From Parcubacteria group bacterium Greene0714_7 (GTDB lineage: Bacteria > Patescibacteriota > Minisyncoccia > Phycocordibacterales > Phycocordibacteraceae): a stretch of 52,845 nt of DNA. Numbering within the stretch: position 1 is the stretch's first letter; each line of letters opens with the position of its first letter. Shown here piece by piece: positions 1 to 6,661 of the stretch. The translations under genes were made by a program, and so were the position numbers. The stretch lies in contig VMHB01000002.1 of assembly GCA_007378985.1 (NCBI GenBank), positions 105,428 to 158,272 of the forward strand, given 5' to 3'. The notes under the pieces are model-generated. The model made no database searches, was not told the origin of the DNA, and saw nothing but the letters and a program-made list of their open reading frames with translations.

Positions 1-68
1 GAACCACTTAGCGAGTCCCCGAGCTTAGTGAGTTGACGCCGATTCTCGGCGCCCCGACTAAGTTTGAT

Positions 69-470
69 CTAAGTCTCTAAGATAATGTTTTTTAAATGCC
101 TGATTTTGGCGGTTTTGTTCTTTTGATCAAGAAAGACTGCGATTACATCAAATTGCCAATCCCCCACTATTTCATGTGAAACAAGATAAGTCTGTATAAC
201 GCGCTTCAGTCTTTGAATCTTCTGGGGATGAATATTCTCCTCCGGGTGAGGTATTTCATGGGAAACGGAGGGATTGCCCGTGGTGGGCGTTTCCCATGAA
301 ACACTCTTAACCTCAATGAATACATACTTATTTGAGATGTCCTTGAAGATAAGGTCTATTTCTCCATATGGTTTACGGTAGTTTGCAGATACAAATATAA
401 ACCCTTTTCCCATAAGGAATTCCTTCGCTATACCCTCTCCAATTTTCCCTACTTCATTATGTCTAGCCAT
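69..470 (-). CDS. yraN: YraN/UPF0102 family nuclease-like protein
   Basis: Small (133 aa) protein of the UPF0102/YraN family, which has a restriction-endonuclease-like fold; its cellular role is not settled. The family core is visible: an N-terminal G-x-x-G-E helix, then GEIDLI near residue 37 and FIEVK near residue 51, which form the D-x(n)-E-x-K nuclease signature. Length is normal. The ATG overlaps the first base of a parS palindrome. The gene is odd in that its middle and C-terminal part encode three near-identical short peptides (VSWET, VSHEI, VSHEI) because degenerate parS-like palindromes run through the coding sequence. Family identity is confident; function is not. Confidence 0.9.
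   Translation of the reverse strand: MARHNEVGKIGEGIAKEFLMGKGFIFVSANYRKPYGEIDLIFKDISNKYVFIEVKSVSWETPTTGNPSVSHEIPHPEENIHPQKIQRLKRVIQTYLVSHEIVGDWQFDVIAVFLDQKNKTAKIRHLKNIILET
168..303. promoter_or_regulatory. Degenerate parS-like sites inside yraN
   Basis: Three sequences resemble the ParB site TGTTTCACGTGAAACA: positions 168-183 (14 of 16 matches), 252-267 (12 of 16) and 288-303 (13 of 16). The last two are exact reverse complements of each other over 13 bases (TTTCATGGGAAAC and GTTTCCCATGAAA). They lie inside the yraN reading frame. They may be weak ParB sites or remnants; binding is inferred. Confidence 0.45.
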
Positions 471-485
471 GTTTCACGTGAAACT
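470..485. promoter_or_regulatory. parS centromere site 1
   Basis: TGTTTCACGTGAAACT matches the widely conserved chromosomal parS site at 15 of 16 positions, with a perfect 14-base palindrome at 471-484. ParB nucleates here and spreads to organise origin segregation with ParA and SMC (family knowledge). It sits directly upstream of the yraN start codon. parA/parB are not in the window. Confidence 0.85.
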
Positions 486-569
486 ACTAAATTTGTCTTT
501 TACAATAAACCTTTATTTAAAGGCATTTAAATAATTAGGGGCATATTCATGGACAATACATTATGTCCT

Positions 570-599
570 TTATACACATAAAGCACAGCGTTATCCACA
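570..599 (+). promoter_or_regulatory. Two DnaA boxes in an AT-rich stretch
   Basis: TTATACACA (570-578) and TTATCCACA (591-599) both fit the DnaA-box consensus TTWTNCACA. They face the same way, 21 bases apart (two helical turns). The preceding stretch (about 495-570) is AT-rich. With parS on both sides, this could be an auxiliary DnaA site or part of the origin. It lies about 35 kb from dnaA, so the assignment is open. Confidence 0.5.
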
Positions 600-608
600 A
601 AAATCAAT

Positions 609-624
609 AGTTTCACGTGAAACA
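609..624. promoter_or_regulatory. parS centromere site 2
   Basis: AGTTTCACGTGAAACA matches parS at 15 of 16 positions. A further degenerate copy (12 of 16) follows directly at 625-640. Two near-perfect parS sites 139 bases apart make an active ParB loading zone likely. Confidence 0.85.
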
Positions 625-753
625 TGTTTCTTGTGGAACCAATAGTAAGAGGCGAGCTTGGTACGACTGAATGAAGCATATCCTTTCAAGTTTACACGAG
701 TGTATAAAGAAAAAAGTAGATGCTTAGGCATCTACTTTGGAAAACTGTCTCAG

Positions 754-922
754 TGCGGGTATCGGGAATCGGTCACAAGTAAATTTCCTGACAGAAATTT
801 CTCGCAACCCCGGCTCGGCATTTTTGCCTTGCGAAACGCAAACAAAAATATGCCTGCGCCCTTCGATTCCCGACGTCAGCAAAGAAGTTTGCTGACTATA
901 CCCGCACAAAAGTAGCCTTTTG
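754..922. repeat. tRNA-Gly-derived direct and inverted repeats
   Basis: Downstream of tRNA-Gly (read on the minus strand), the 3' end of the tRNA is repeated twice. An inverted copy at about 862-922 forms a long palindrome with the tRNA's own 3' end around the spacer GCTA; its arm is interrupted by a small hairpin (GTCAGC...GCTGAC, about 873-897). A direct copy (TGCGGGTATCGGGAATCG) lies at 754-771. No convincing gene occupies 640-920; open frames here are repeat-derived. Confidence 0.75.
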
Positions 923-993
923 TGCGGGTATCGGGAATCGAACCCGAGTCTCGTCCTTGGCAAGGACGCATTCTACCACTAAACCATACCCGC
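923..993 (-). tRNA. tRNA-Gly (GCC)
   Basis: Read on the minus strand, a 7-bp acceptor stem GCGGGTA/TACCCGC, a D-loop with GGTTTAGTGGTAGAA, the anticodon loop TTGCCAA (anticodon GCC), and a T-arm GGGTTCGATTCCC are all present. The discriminator is A and CCA is not encoded, so the nearby CCA-adding enzyme must finish it. A hairpin TGTGCT...AGCACA with a TATAAAT-like -10 lies just upstream (about 996-1015). Confidence 0.97.
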
Positions 994-1115
994 AATGTGC
1001 TTATTTATAGCACACTTCGAGTCAGTGAGACTAGGGGAACGCTCTACAAGAACACCGACCTTCTTTTGAAGGGGTATTTGTTTGAAGCGAATGTGTAGCG
1101 TAGGATAGAACAGTT

Positions 1116-1189
1116 GCTCCTGTAAGGAAACCTTTCAGGAGCTTCACTCGAAGAAAATAGAAAAAGTAATCCTATTTTCCTTCTCGTTC
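1116..1189. repeat. Palindromic 5' flank of tRNA-Arg
   Basis: The first nine bases of the tRNA (GCTCCTGTA) occur at 1116-1124, in inverted form (CAGGAGC) at 1136-1142, and again as the tRNA start at 1190. Between the inverted copy and the tRNA lies the palindrome CTCGAAGAAAATAG...CTATTTTCCTTCTCG (about 1148-1186). The same palindrome sits upstream of tRNA-Lys at 50539-50576. Confidence 0.75.
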
Positions 1190-1261
1190 GCTCCTGTAGT
1201 GAAATGGATATCATAACTGCCTTCGAAGCAGTCGTTGGGGGTTCGAATCCCTCCGGGAGCA
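1190..1261 (+). tRNA. tRNA-Arg (TCG)
   Basis: Acceptor stem GCTCCTG/CGGGAGC, anticodon loop CTTCGAA with anticodon TCG, and T-arm GGGGTTCGAATCCCT are visible. The discriminator is A at 1261; CCA is not encoded. The cca gene begins about 190 bases downstream on the same strand. Confidence 0.96.
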
Positions 1262-1400
1262 CATAAAAAATCGACGTTAGGAGATTTTGCTATGTTGCGG
1301 AGGGATTCGAATGGCGGAGGCGGCGAAGCCGCGAGCGAGTAGCGAGCGCACGCCGAGCCGGGATCGCGCAAATTTTCTGCAGAAAATTATGCGTGATCGA
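1262..1400. repeat. Inverted copy of tRNA-Arg T-arm plus GC-rich palindromes
   Basis: CGGAGGGATTCGAA (about 1298-1311) is the reverse complement of the tRNA-Arg T-arm and acceptor region. Together with the flank GATTTTGCTATG it forms a long imperfect palindrome with the tRNA 3' end. GC-rich sequence follows (CGGCGAAGCCG; GAGCGAGTAGCGAGCGC), then GATCGCGCAAATTTTCTGCAG, paired with AAAATTATGCGTGATC. No gene is seen here. Confidence 0.7.
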
Positions 1401-1449
1401 ATGCCTTTTGAGCTGTCTTGCTGGCAGATTCCTATCGTACAATGAGCCT

Positions 1450-2913
1450 ATGACGAAATTAGCAATTCCAAAAGAAGTACTGCTCGTTGCTGATGGCCTT
1501 GAAAATGCCGGCTTTGAAGCATACCTAGTTGGAGGTTGCGTTCGTGACATTATTCTTGAGAAAAAACCGAAAGATTGGGATCTTACAACAAATGCAACAC
1601 CTGAAGAGATACAAAAAATATTTCCAGAAACTTTCTATGAAAATACATACGGAACTGTCGGTGTAGTAGGGGAGTCGGAAGACCCAACACTTAAAGTTAT
1701 TGAGGTCACACCATATCGCAAAGAAGGCACCTACTCAGATGCCCGAAGACCCGATACGGTGGAGTTTGGTATTTCTCTGGAGGAAGATTTAAAACGGAGA
1801 GATTTTACGGTGAACGCCATCGCATATCGACCAAAAACAGGGGAGATGGTGGACCTACACGGAGGCCATGAAGACATAAAAAAACGCTTAATTAAAGCGG
1901 TAGGAAACCCTAGTACACGCTTTCAAGAAGATGCTCTTCGCATGATGCGTGGCGTTCGTCTTTCGGCAGAACTAGGGTTTGCCATTGAACAAGAAACCGC
2001 CGAGGCATTGCACGCAAATGCTCCACAACTTGAAAAAATATCTAAAGAAAGAATTCGCGATGAATTTATTCGTATTCTTGAAACTGCCACGCCGATGCAA
2101 GCAATCTTTCTTTCCCATAAACTTGGGCTTTTGAAATATATTGCACCAGACATCGAGCGGGGAATTGGCATAGGACAAAATCAGGCACACTCATTCGATG
2201 TATTCGAACACCTGCTTCGTGCCATGCAACATGCTGCTGACAAAGAGTGGCCGTTTATCATCCGCCTTGCTGCGCTTTTCCATGACATCTCAAAACCAGA
2301 AACTAGGCGATGGTCTGATGAAAAAAAGGACTGGACATTCCATGGACATGAAGTGGTTGGTGCTCGAGTGGCAAAACGGGCTCTTCAAGATTTAAAATTC
2401 GCAAACGAAATCATTGAAAAAACGACTAAGCTGGTGCGTTGGCACATGTTCTTTTCAGACCCTGACAAAATTACACTTTCAGCCGTTAGGCGCATGATAG
2501 TTAATGTTGGGCAGGAAAATATTTGGGACCTCCTGAATCTCCGTATCTGCGACCGCATTGGTACTGGTCGCCCTAAGGAGCAGCCATTTCGTTTTCGTAA
2601 ATATAAATCAATGGTGGATGAAGCGCTTCGTGACCCTATCTCGGTTGCCATGCTGGCAGTTAATGGAGAATCCGTTATAAAAATCCTCGGTGAAAAACCA
2701 GGGCCTCGAGTTGGTTGGATATTGCACGCATTACTAGAAGAAGTGCTAGAAGACCCCAAAAAGAATACGAAAGAATATCTAGAAGAAAAAGTTCAGATTC
2801 TGTCACTAATGGAGGATTCCGCGCTCAAAGAAATGGGGGAAGAGGGAAAGAAAGCTCGTGAAAAGGCGGAAGAAAAAGAACTTGAAGAAATTCGAGCAAA
2901 GCATCATGTATAA
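1450..2913 (+). CDS. cca: CCA tRNA nucleotidyltransferase with HD domain
   Basis: Adds or repairs the 3'-CCA of tRNAs from CTP and ATP, needed here because none of the three tRNAs in the window encodes CCA. The class II polymerase-beta-like head shows GGCVRD near residue 30 and the paired acidic residues in DWDL about a dozen residues later, then RRDFTVNA. An HD phosphohydrolase motif (ALFHDISKP) follows near residue 280. The C-terminus is charged and probably coiled. I chose the ATG at 1450 over an upstream frame opening at 1393 because family homology starts there and a TACAAT box (1438-1443) ends 6 bases before it, giving a leaderless mRNA. A perfect hairpin terminator follows. Confidence 0.94.
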   Translation: MTKLAIPKEVLLVADGLENAGFEAYLVGGCVRDIILEKKPKDWDLTTNATPEEIQKIFPETFYENTYGTVGVVGESEDPTLKVIEVTPYRKEGTYSDARRPDTVEFGISLEEDLKRRDFTVNAIAYRPKTGEMVDLHGGHEDIKKRLIKAVGNPSTRFQEDALRMMRGVRLSAELGFAIEQETAEALHANAPQLEKISKERIRDEFIRILETATPMQAIFLSHKLGLLKYIAPDIERGIGIGQNQAHSFDVFEHLLRAMQHAADKEWPFIIRLAALFHDISKPETRRWSDEKKDWTFHGHEVVGARVAKRALQDLKFANEIIEKTTKLVRWHMFFSDPDKITLSAVRRMIVNVGQENIWDLLNLRICDRIGTGRPKEQPFRFRKYKSMVDEALRDPISVAMLAVNGESVIKILGEKPGPRVGWILHALLEEVLEDPKKNTKEYLEEKVQILSLMEDSALKEMGEEGKKAREKAEEKELEEIRAKHHV

Positions 2914-2961
2914 GAAGAGGGAAGAGGAGTTAGTGGCTAGCGTTTAGTGCAAGAAAGAATT

Positions 2962-2992
2962 AATGTGCTAAACCCGGGTTTAGCACATTTTA
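2962..2992 (+). terminator. Terminator after cca
   Basis: Perfect 28-base palindrome AATGTGCTAAACCC/GGGTTTAGCACATT (2962-2989) followed by TTT, about 50 bases beyond the cca stop codon. Heptamer-like bases (GTGGCTA GCGTTTA) precede it near 2932-2948. Confidence 0.7.
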
Positions 2993-3009
2993 GTAGTGTC
3001 CTTTAGAAT

Positions 3010-3128
3010 AGAAAAAGCCCGCTGTACGGAATCCCCGTATAGCGAGCCTTTAAGGGCAGATGCCTTTATAGCGCCTCTTTATCAATGTTTTTTGAAAGCG
3101 CGTATAACTTGGGCTTCTGATCTGCCTC
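3010..3128. ncRNA. Candidate structured RNA between cca and xth
   Basis: Two adjacent structures occupy this gene-free stretch. The first is a hairpin CGCTGTACGG/CCGTATAGCG (3019-3044) whose one non-Watson-Crick pair is G-U if read on the plus strand. The second is a compound stem: GGCAGAT/ATCTGCC outside, TTATAGCGC/GCGCGTATAA inside, and CTTT/AAAG at the tip (about 3055-3128). The first hairpin could also terminate minus-strand transcripts, since a T5 run follows it there. No known RNA family was recognised. The rest of 2914-3277 holds only palindromes. Confidence 0.35.
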
Positions 3129-3218
3129 AAGAAAGAACTGTCCTATATGATTATCTCCTGTCCTTTAGAAATTCCTAGCTTTACCCTGTGCATATCGTTT
3201 ACCTATATTCGTTTGAGA

Positions 3219-3254
3219 CTCTTCTGTGCAACCTCCGGAGGTTGCACAGAAGAG
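3219..3254. repeat. 36-bp perfect palindrome
   Basis: CTCTTCTGTGCAACCTCC followed directly by its exact reverse complement. No T-run follows on either strand, so it is not a classical terminator. It lies just downstream of the minus-strand xth gene. A second 36-bp perfect palindrome of different sequence is at 10634. Confidence 0.85.
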
Positions 3255-3277
3255 GAAACATCTATATTGAGCGCATT

Positions 3278-4075
3278 CTATTCAATCTTGATTTCGAGGG
3301 TGATGGGGCAGTGGTCAGAGCCTAAAACTTGTGGGAGGATTTCTGCTTTTTTTACAGAAGATGCGAGGGCTTTGCTGACAAAAAAGTAATCAATACGCCA
3401 CCCAACATTTCGCTCGCGAGACTTTGCAAAGTGACTCCACCAACTGTAGTGTCCTTTCCCTTTCGTAAATATTCTAAATGAATCAACAAAACCCGCCTTG
3501 ATAATAGAATCGATTCCTTCTCGCTCTTCCTTAGTGAATCCGTGCTCACCCTCATTTGCTTTCGGATTTGCAAGGTCATCTTCAGTGTGTGCCACATTCA
3601 AGTCACCGCAAAAAATAACTGGCTTTTTCTTTTCTAATTGCTTCATATATAAAAGAAAGGCCGTATCCCACACAGAGTGGCGAAGCTTTAAACGACTTAA
3701 GTCAGGTTTAGAATTTGGCGTGTAAACCGTTACTGCAAAAAACTTCTCAAATTCAAGGGCAAGTACCCTGCCTTCGCTATTAGTGTCGCCGTACGAATCT
3801 TTGAATGCAAACTTTGAAACAATGTCGCTTGGAAAATCAAGAAGAACGCTCCTGGGTTTCACGCGGGTGAAAATTGCTGTGCCTGCGTAGCCTTTCTTCG
3901 TGGCTGAATTCCAATATTCCTCATACTCAGGCAAATCCACTTCTGACTGGTGCTGTTCTGCCTTTGTTTCTTGCAAACAGAGAATGTCTGGCTTGTATTT
4001 CTCTACAAACGGTACGAAGAGATCCTTCCTATGGACTGCCCGAATGCCGTTCACGTTCCACGATATGAGTTTCAT
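3278..4075 (-). CDS. xth: Exodeoxyribonuclease III / AP endonuclease
   Basis: Base-excision-repair enzyme that cleaves 5' of abasic sites and degrades 3' ends of duplex DNA (family function). All EEP-fold signatures are present in order: ISWNVNGIRA at the N-terminus, LCLQETKA (catalytic Glu), CGDLNVAH (Asp-x-Asn) near residue 157, WRIDYFFVSK, and the C-terminal GSDHCPI with the catalytic Asp-His pair. The length of 265 aa is typical. It begins 13 bases after the xer gene stop on the same strand, so the two are probably cotranscribed. Confidence 0.96.
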   Translation of the reverse strand: MKLISWNVNGIRAVHRKDLFVPFVEKYKPDILCLQETKAEQHQSEVDLPEYEEYWNSATKKGYAGTAIFTRVKPRSVLLDFPSDIVSKFAFKDSYGDTNSEGRVLALEFEKFFAVTVYTPNSKPDLSRLKLRHSVWDTAFLLYMKQLEKKKPVIFCGDLNVAHTEDDLANPKANEGEHGFTKEEREGIDSIIKAGFVDSFRIFTKGKGHYSWWSHFAKSRERNVGWRIDYFFVSKALASSVKKAEILPQVLGSDHCPITLEIKIE

Positions 4076-4088
4076 ACTTCAAAACATG

Positions 4089-4991
4089 TTACTTCACTCT
4101 TTTCTTTCCATGAAACGCCTTATGTACATCGAGGAGGTGCTTGTCGGTAACGTGCGTATAAATCTGCGTAGTGGCAATATTTGCATGACCTAAAAGGGCT
4201 TGAACGCTACGTAAGTCAGCGCCATTTTCCAAAAGATCAGTGGCAAACGAGTGGCGAATGACGTGAGGAGTAACTTTTTTTGTAATACCTGCCTTAATGG
4301 CACAACTTTTTATAATATTCTCTATAGAGCGAGGGGTGAGACGTGAAGGAATTTTTTTTCCTGTACTGTGTCGAACAAACAAAGCTTCGGCCATATCTTT
4401 TCGTGCCTTTAAGTAGGCAGACACGCTGGCCTTTGCAGTAGGGGAGAGAAATACCACTCGCACTTTATCGCCTTTTCCGCGAACAGAGAGTTCATCACGT
4501 GAAAGGTCTAAATCAGTATCGAGTGCACATAATTCGGAGACACGAAGCCCGGTTGAGAAAAACATTTCCATAACGGCTCTGTCACGGAGCTCTTTTACTC
4601 CATTCCCCACAGGAGACTTCATTAACCGCTCCAATTCGTTCGCTGTAATGAGGTCGAGCGAGCGTTCCGGAACCTTTGCAAGCTCAATATGTTCAGGAGG
4701 AAGTGCTTTAATGCCTCGTTTTGCAAGAAATTTTAAAAATGCACGGAGTGCAATGAGATAGTAATTCTGGGTCTTCCGTTTCATCATGTTGCCATTCGTA
4801 CCTGCTTGGCGGTTAAGCCACAAACGAAATTCACGAAGTTTTTCTTCGCTCACATCAGCAACATCCCTCGCTTTTGAAAATTCGAGGAAACGAGTGAGGT
4901 AGTGGTCGTAATTTTCAACAGTTTTTATGCTCCGACCTTTAGTGATCTCAATATATTCAAGAAATTCTCGTTTCAGGTTCTGAATGTCCAT
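4089..4991 (-). CDS. xerD: Tyrosine recombinase XerC/XerD family
   Basis: Site-specific recombinase, most likely the chromosome-dimer resolvase acting at dif. The N-terminal SAM-like DNA-binding domain covers residues 1-90. The catalytic domain carries the full set: Arg in TGLRVSEL, Lys in GKGDKVR, HVIRHSFA (His-x-x-Arg), LLGHANIATT (His) and the nucleophile Tyr in TQIYTHV. The chosen ATG at 4991 fits the family start; an open frame runs nine residues further upstream. A TATACT box lies only 2 bases before this ATG. Being on the chromosome next to rpsO with no integrase-type extension, it is a housekeeping Xer rather than a phage integrase. Whether it is XerC, XerD or a single-Xer type cannot be told here. 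Confidence 0.9.
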   Translation of the reverse strand: MDIQNLKREFLEYIEITKGRSIKTVENYDHYLTRFLEFSKARDVADVSEEKLREFRLWLNRQAGTNGNMMKRKTQNYYLIALRAFLKFLAKRGIKALPPEHIELAKVPERSLDLITANELERLMKSPVGNGVKELRDRAVMEMFFSTGLRVSELCALDTDLDLSRDELSVRGKGDKVRVVFLSPTAKASVSAYLKARKDMAEALFVRHSTGKKIPSRLTPRSIENIIKSCAIKAGITKKVTPHVIRHSFATDLLENGADLRSVQALLGHANIATTQIYTHVTDKHLLDVHKAFHGKKRVK

Positions 4992-5025
4992 CCATAGAGT
5001 ATAACGCCAACTTCGCACAATATTC

Positions 5026-5061
5026 TTGCGAAAAGCCTAAGTGCGTGGTATATTGGCGCAC
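5026..5061 (+). promoter_or_regulatory. Leaderless promoter of rpsO
   Basis: TTGCGA (5026-5031), 17-base spacer, TATATT (5049-5054), then 7 bases to the ATG at 5062. Transcription would start at or within a base or two of the start codon. This is one of the clearest leaderless promoters in the window. It is divergent from the xer gene promoter. Confidence 0.75.
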
Positions 5062-5328
5062 ATGCTCACCAAAACGCAGAAAGCACGGGTTATGAAGACC
5101 GTACAGAAACACCAGACTGATACTGGCTCAGCATCTGTTCAAGTTGCCCTTTTAACGAAACAAATCGGTGAATTAACTACTCACTTACGCAAGCACCTTA
5201 AGGATAAGCACTCCAGACGGGGCCTTCTTCAGATGGTTGCCGACCGCCGAAGCCACCTCAAATACCTCGAAAAATCTGACAAAAAGGAATACAACAAGGT
5301 CATCAAGAGTTTGGGCTTGAAGAAGTAG
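5062..5328 (+). CDS. rpsO: 30S ribosomal protein S15
   Basis: Binds 16S rRNA helices 20-22 in the 30S platform. The 88-aa sequence shows the S15 core: TGSASVQVALLTKQI, LTTHLRKHLKDKHSRRGL and RRSHLKYLEK. Length is standard. The ATG at 5062 matches the family start and the promoter spacing; seven in-frame codons upstream are excluded. In many bacteria rpsO is cotranscribed with pnp; here pnp is about 1.3 kb downstream, separated by two genes and a terminator, with its own promoter. Confidence 0.97.
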   Translation: MLTKTQKARVMKTVQKHQTDTGSASVQVALLTKQIGELTTHLRKHLKDKHSRRGLLQMVADRRSHLKYLEKSDKKEYNKVIKSLGLKK

Positions 5329-5422
5329 TTTCTCTGCATTTATCCTTCTGAATTGTTTTTTGAGTTTGCTACCGAGGTAGTATAATTGTTGCTTAGGAAA
5401 GTAATTTTCATAAGCAAAAAAT

Positions 5423-5590
5423 ATGGGAGAAGCAGGAACATCTCACAGTGAAGGTAACGGTTCATTCAGAAGTGCCCGCCGAAATGAACGGGCTCAAGAG
5501 GCGCTTGATGCTATAGCAAGACTCATCAGTGGGCCTAGGAATCCTGACACTAAAGACGGGAGACGACGCAAGACCGTAGGAACTGCTTGA
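5423..5590 (+). CDS. Small basic hypothetical protein (55 aa)
   Basis: A 55-codon frame starting MGEAGTSHSEG, with a predicted helix rich in Arg, Glu and Ala in the middle and a basic tail (DGRRRKTVG). No family recognised. A TATAAT box at 5378-5383 precedes it, and the intervening leader can fold into TTGCTTA...TAAGCAA (about 5390-5417), just before the ATG. Coding status rests on the promoter, the clean frame and codon use like the neighbours. Confidence 0.5.
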   Translation: MGEAGTSHSEGNGSFRSARRNERAQEALDAIARLISGPRNPDTKDGRRRKTVGTA

Positions 5591-5717
5591 ATCTTTTTTA
5601 CTCAACGGGGAGTAGTATGAAGAGACGGCTATATCCGTTCTTCTTGTAAGCTACTCTGACCTTAGACCGTCTACACTCAAGGGGTCGATATTTTTAAACT
5701 AATTACTTATTTTCATT
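5591..5717. other. Gene-free stretch with stem-loops
   Basis: No gene seen. Hairpins are visible: GAAGAGACGG...CCGTTCTTC enclosed by AGTAG...CTACT (about 5611-5656), with an alternative pairing AGACGG (5623)/CCGTCT (5667). This may be an untranslated leader or a small RNA; evidence is weak. Confidence 0.3.
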
Positions 5718-5752
5718 AAGCTAGTTCCTAGAAGCTAGCACCTAAAACCTAA
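5718..5752 (-). repeat. Heptamer array (reverse arm)
   Basis: Five in-register 7-base words in the reverse orientation: AAGCTAG TTCCTAG AAGCTAG CACCTAA AACCTAA, ending 5 bases before the NYN gene start. Member of the dispersed AG-word repeat family. Confidence 0.85.
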
Positions 5753-5757
5753 TTTAT

Positions 5758-6384
5758 ATGGCAGCAATTAAACACAAAGCACAGAGGGTTGGTGTCTTCA
5801 TAGACACACAAAATCTCTATCACAGCGCAAAAAACTTATACAAAGCACGCGTCAATTTCGCAAATGTCCTTAAAGAATCAGTAGCGGGGCGTATTCTCAT
5901 TCGTGCGGTCGCGTATGTAGTGACCACCGAATCCGGCGAAGAAAAGGCGTTTTTTGATGCACTGACAAAAATTGGTATCGAAACTAAAACAAAAGACCTC
6001 CAAATTTTCTATGGTGGTGCAAAGAAAGCAGACTGGGATGTTGGTATGGCAGTTGATGCAGTAAAGATGGCTCCAAAACTAGACGCCGTTATCCTTGCAA
6101 CAGGGGACGGGGACTTCGTACCGCTAGTTGAGTACCTTAAAAACAGTCACGGTACACAAGTGGAAGTTATCTCGTTTGGTAAATCATCCTCAGCACGACT
6201 CATAGAGTCCGCAAACGACTTTATTGACATGTCGGAAGAACCTAAAAAGTTCCTCATGCCTCACGGTAAAAACTTCCTTGATATGGCAGCCGAAGCAATT
6301 GGCACTGCCCCAAAACATGAGGCATTCAATGACGATGACGATTCTGCCCCTATGGTGGTTGGATCAGATACGGATGAGAGATAG
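5758..6384 (+). CDS. NYN domain (LabA/DUF88-type) protein
   Basis: PIN-like NYN-domain protein, a family with predicted metal-dependent RNase activity. The signature acidic residues are visible: VGVFIDTQNLY near residue 12, KKADWDVGMAVDAV in the middle, and the ATGDGDFVPLV motif near residue 120. The domain spans residues 1-175; the C-terminal 35 residues are acidic and probably disordered. The substrate is unknown. It is flanked by heptamer repeats on both sides (5718-5752 and 6391-6411) and followed by a hairpin terminator, so it is probably transcribed alone. Confidence 0.85.
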   Translation: MAAIKHKAQRVGVFIDTQNLYHSAKNLYKARVNFANVLKESVAGRILIRAVAYVVTTESGEEKAFFDALTKIGIETKTKDLQIFYGGAKKADWDVGMAVDAVKMAPKLDAVILATGDGDFVPLVEYLKNSHGTQVEVISFGKSSSARLIESANDFIDMSEEPKKFLMPHGKNFLDMAAEAIGTAPKHEAFNDDDDSAPMVVGSDTDER

Positions 6385-6390
6385 GAAAGA

Positions 6391-6411
6391 AGCTTTCAGG
6401 TGTCAGGTTTT
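6391..6411 (+). repeat. Heptamer array (forward, short)
   Basis: AGCTTTC AGGTGTC AGGTTTT, three in-register words directly after the NYN gene stop. Reverse-orientation words lie on the other side of the gene. Confidence 0.7.
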
Positions 6412-6430
6412 TGCAACAACCAATAACTTC

Positions 6431-6460
6431 AAAAAACGTCTTTCACAAAAGGCGTTTTTT
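6431..6460 (+). terminator. Terminator after NYN gene
   Basis: AAAAAACGTCTTT, loop CACA, AAAGGCGTTTTTT: a 13-bp stem with one G-U pair, ending in T6. It overlaps the upstream part of the pnp promoter (-10 TATACT at 6463-6468). Confidence 0.8.
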
Positions 6461-6462
6461 GC

Positions 6463-6661
6463 TATACTCAAATAGTTATTAGGTATCTGAGGTTTTTAGA
6501 GGCGCTACCGCACACTAACCTGACCCCAGTAGCAGAACCTTCAATTTTTGATTGTGATTCGGTGAAGCGGAATTACCATCAAGAATTGAATCTCTTCTGG
6601 GAATTCATAGAAACAGGTTCGCTACGGGGCACGAATCTTTAAATCTCATAACTAAAGAGAT
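6463..6661 (+). promoter_or_regulatory. pnp promoter and structured 5' leader
   Basis: TATACT (6463-6468) starts a leader of about 185 bases. An outer helix pairs 6524-6539 (CCCC-A-GTAGC-A-GAACC) with 6616-6629 (GGTTC-GCTAC-GGGG): 14 bp with two single-A bulges. It encloses a long hairpin, 6540-6552 with 6578-6590 (13 bp, one G-U) and 6554-6560 with 6570-6576 (7 bp, one G-U), loop GGTGAAGCG. The G-U pairs support the plus strand as the RNA. In Escherichia coli a structured pnp leader mediates autoregulation; a similar role here is inferred. Confidence 0.65.

Noticed and set aside
658-963. Overlapping open frames on both strands near tRNA-Gly
   Set aside because: They are made of inverted and direct copies of the tRNA end and small hairpins; translation gives no coherent fold.
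3900-4193. Plus-strand frames over xth
   Set aside because: They are shadows of the clearly conserved minus-strand exonuclease III and recombinase genes.
4089-4991. Xer recombinase considered as an integrase of a mobile island
   Set aside because: Housekeeping neighbours, family-typical length and no attachment-site repeats around it; a chromosomal dimer resolvase is more likely.
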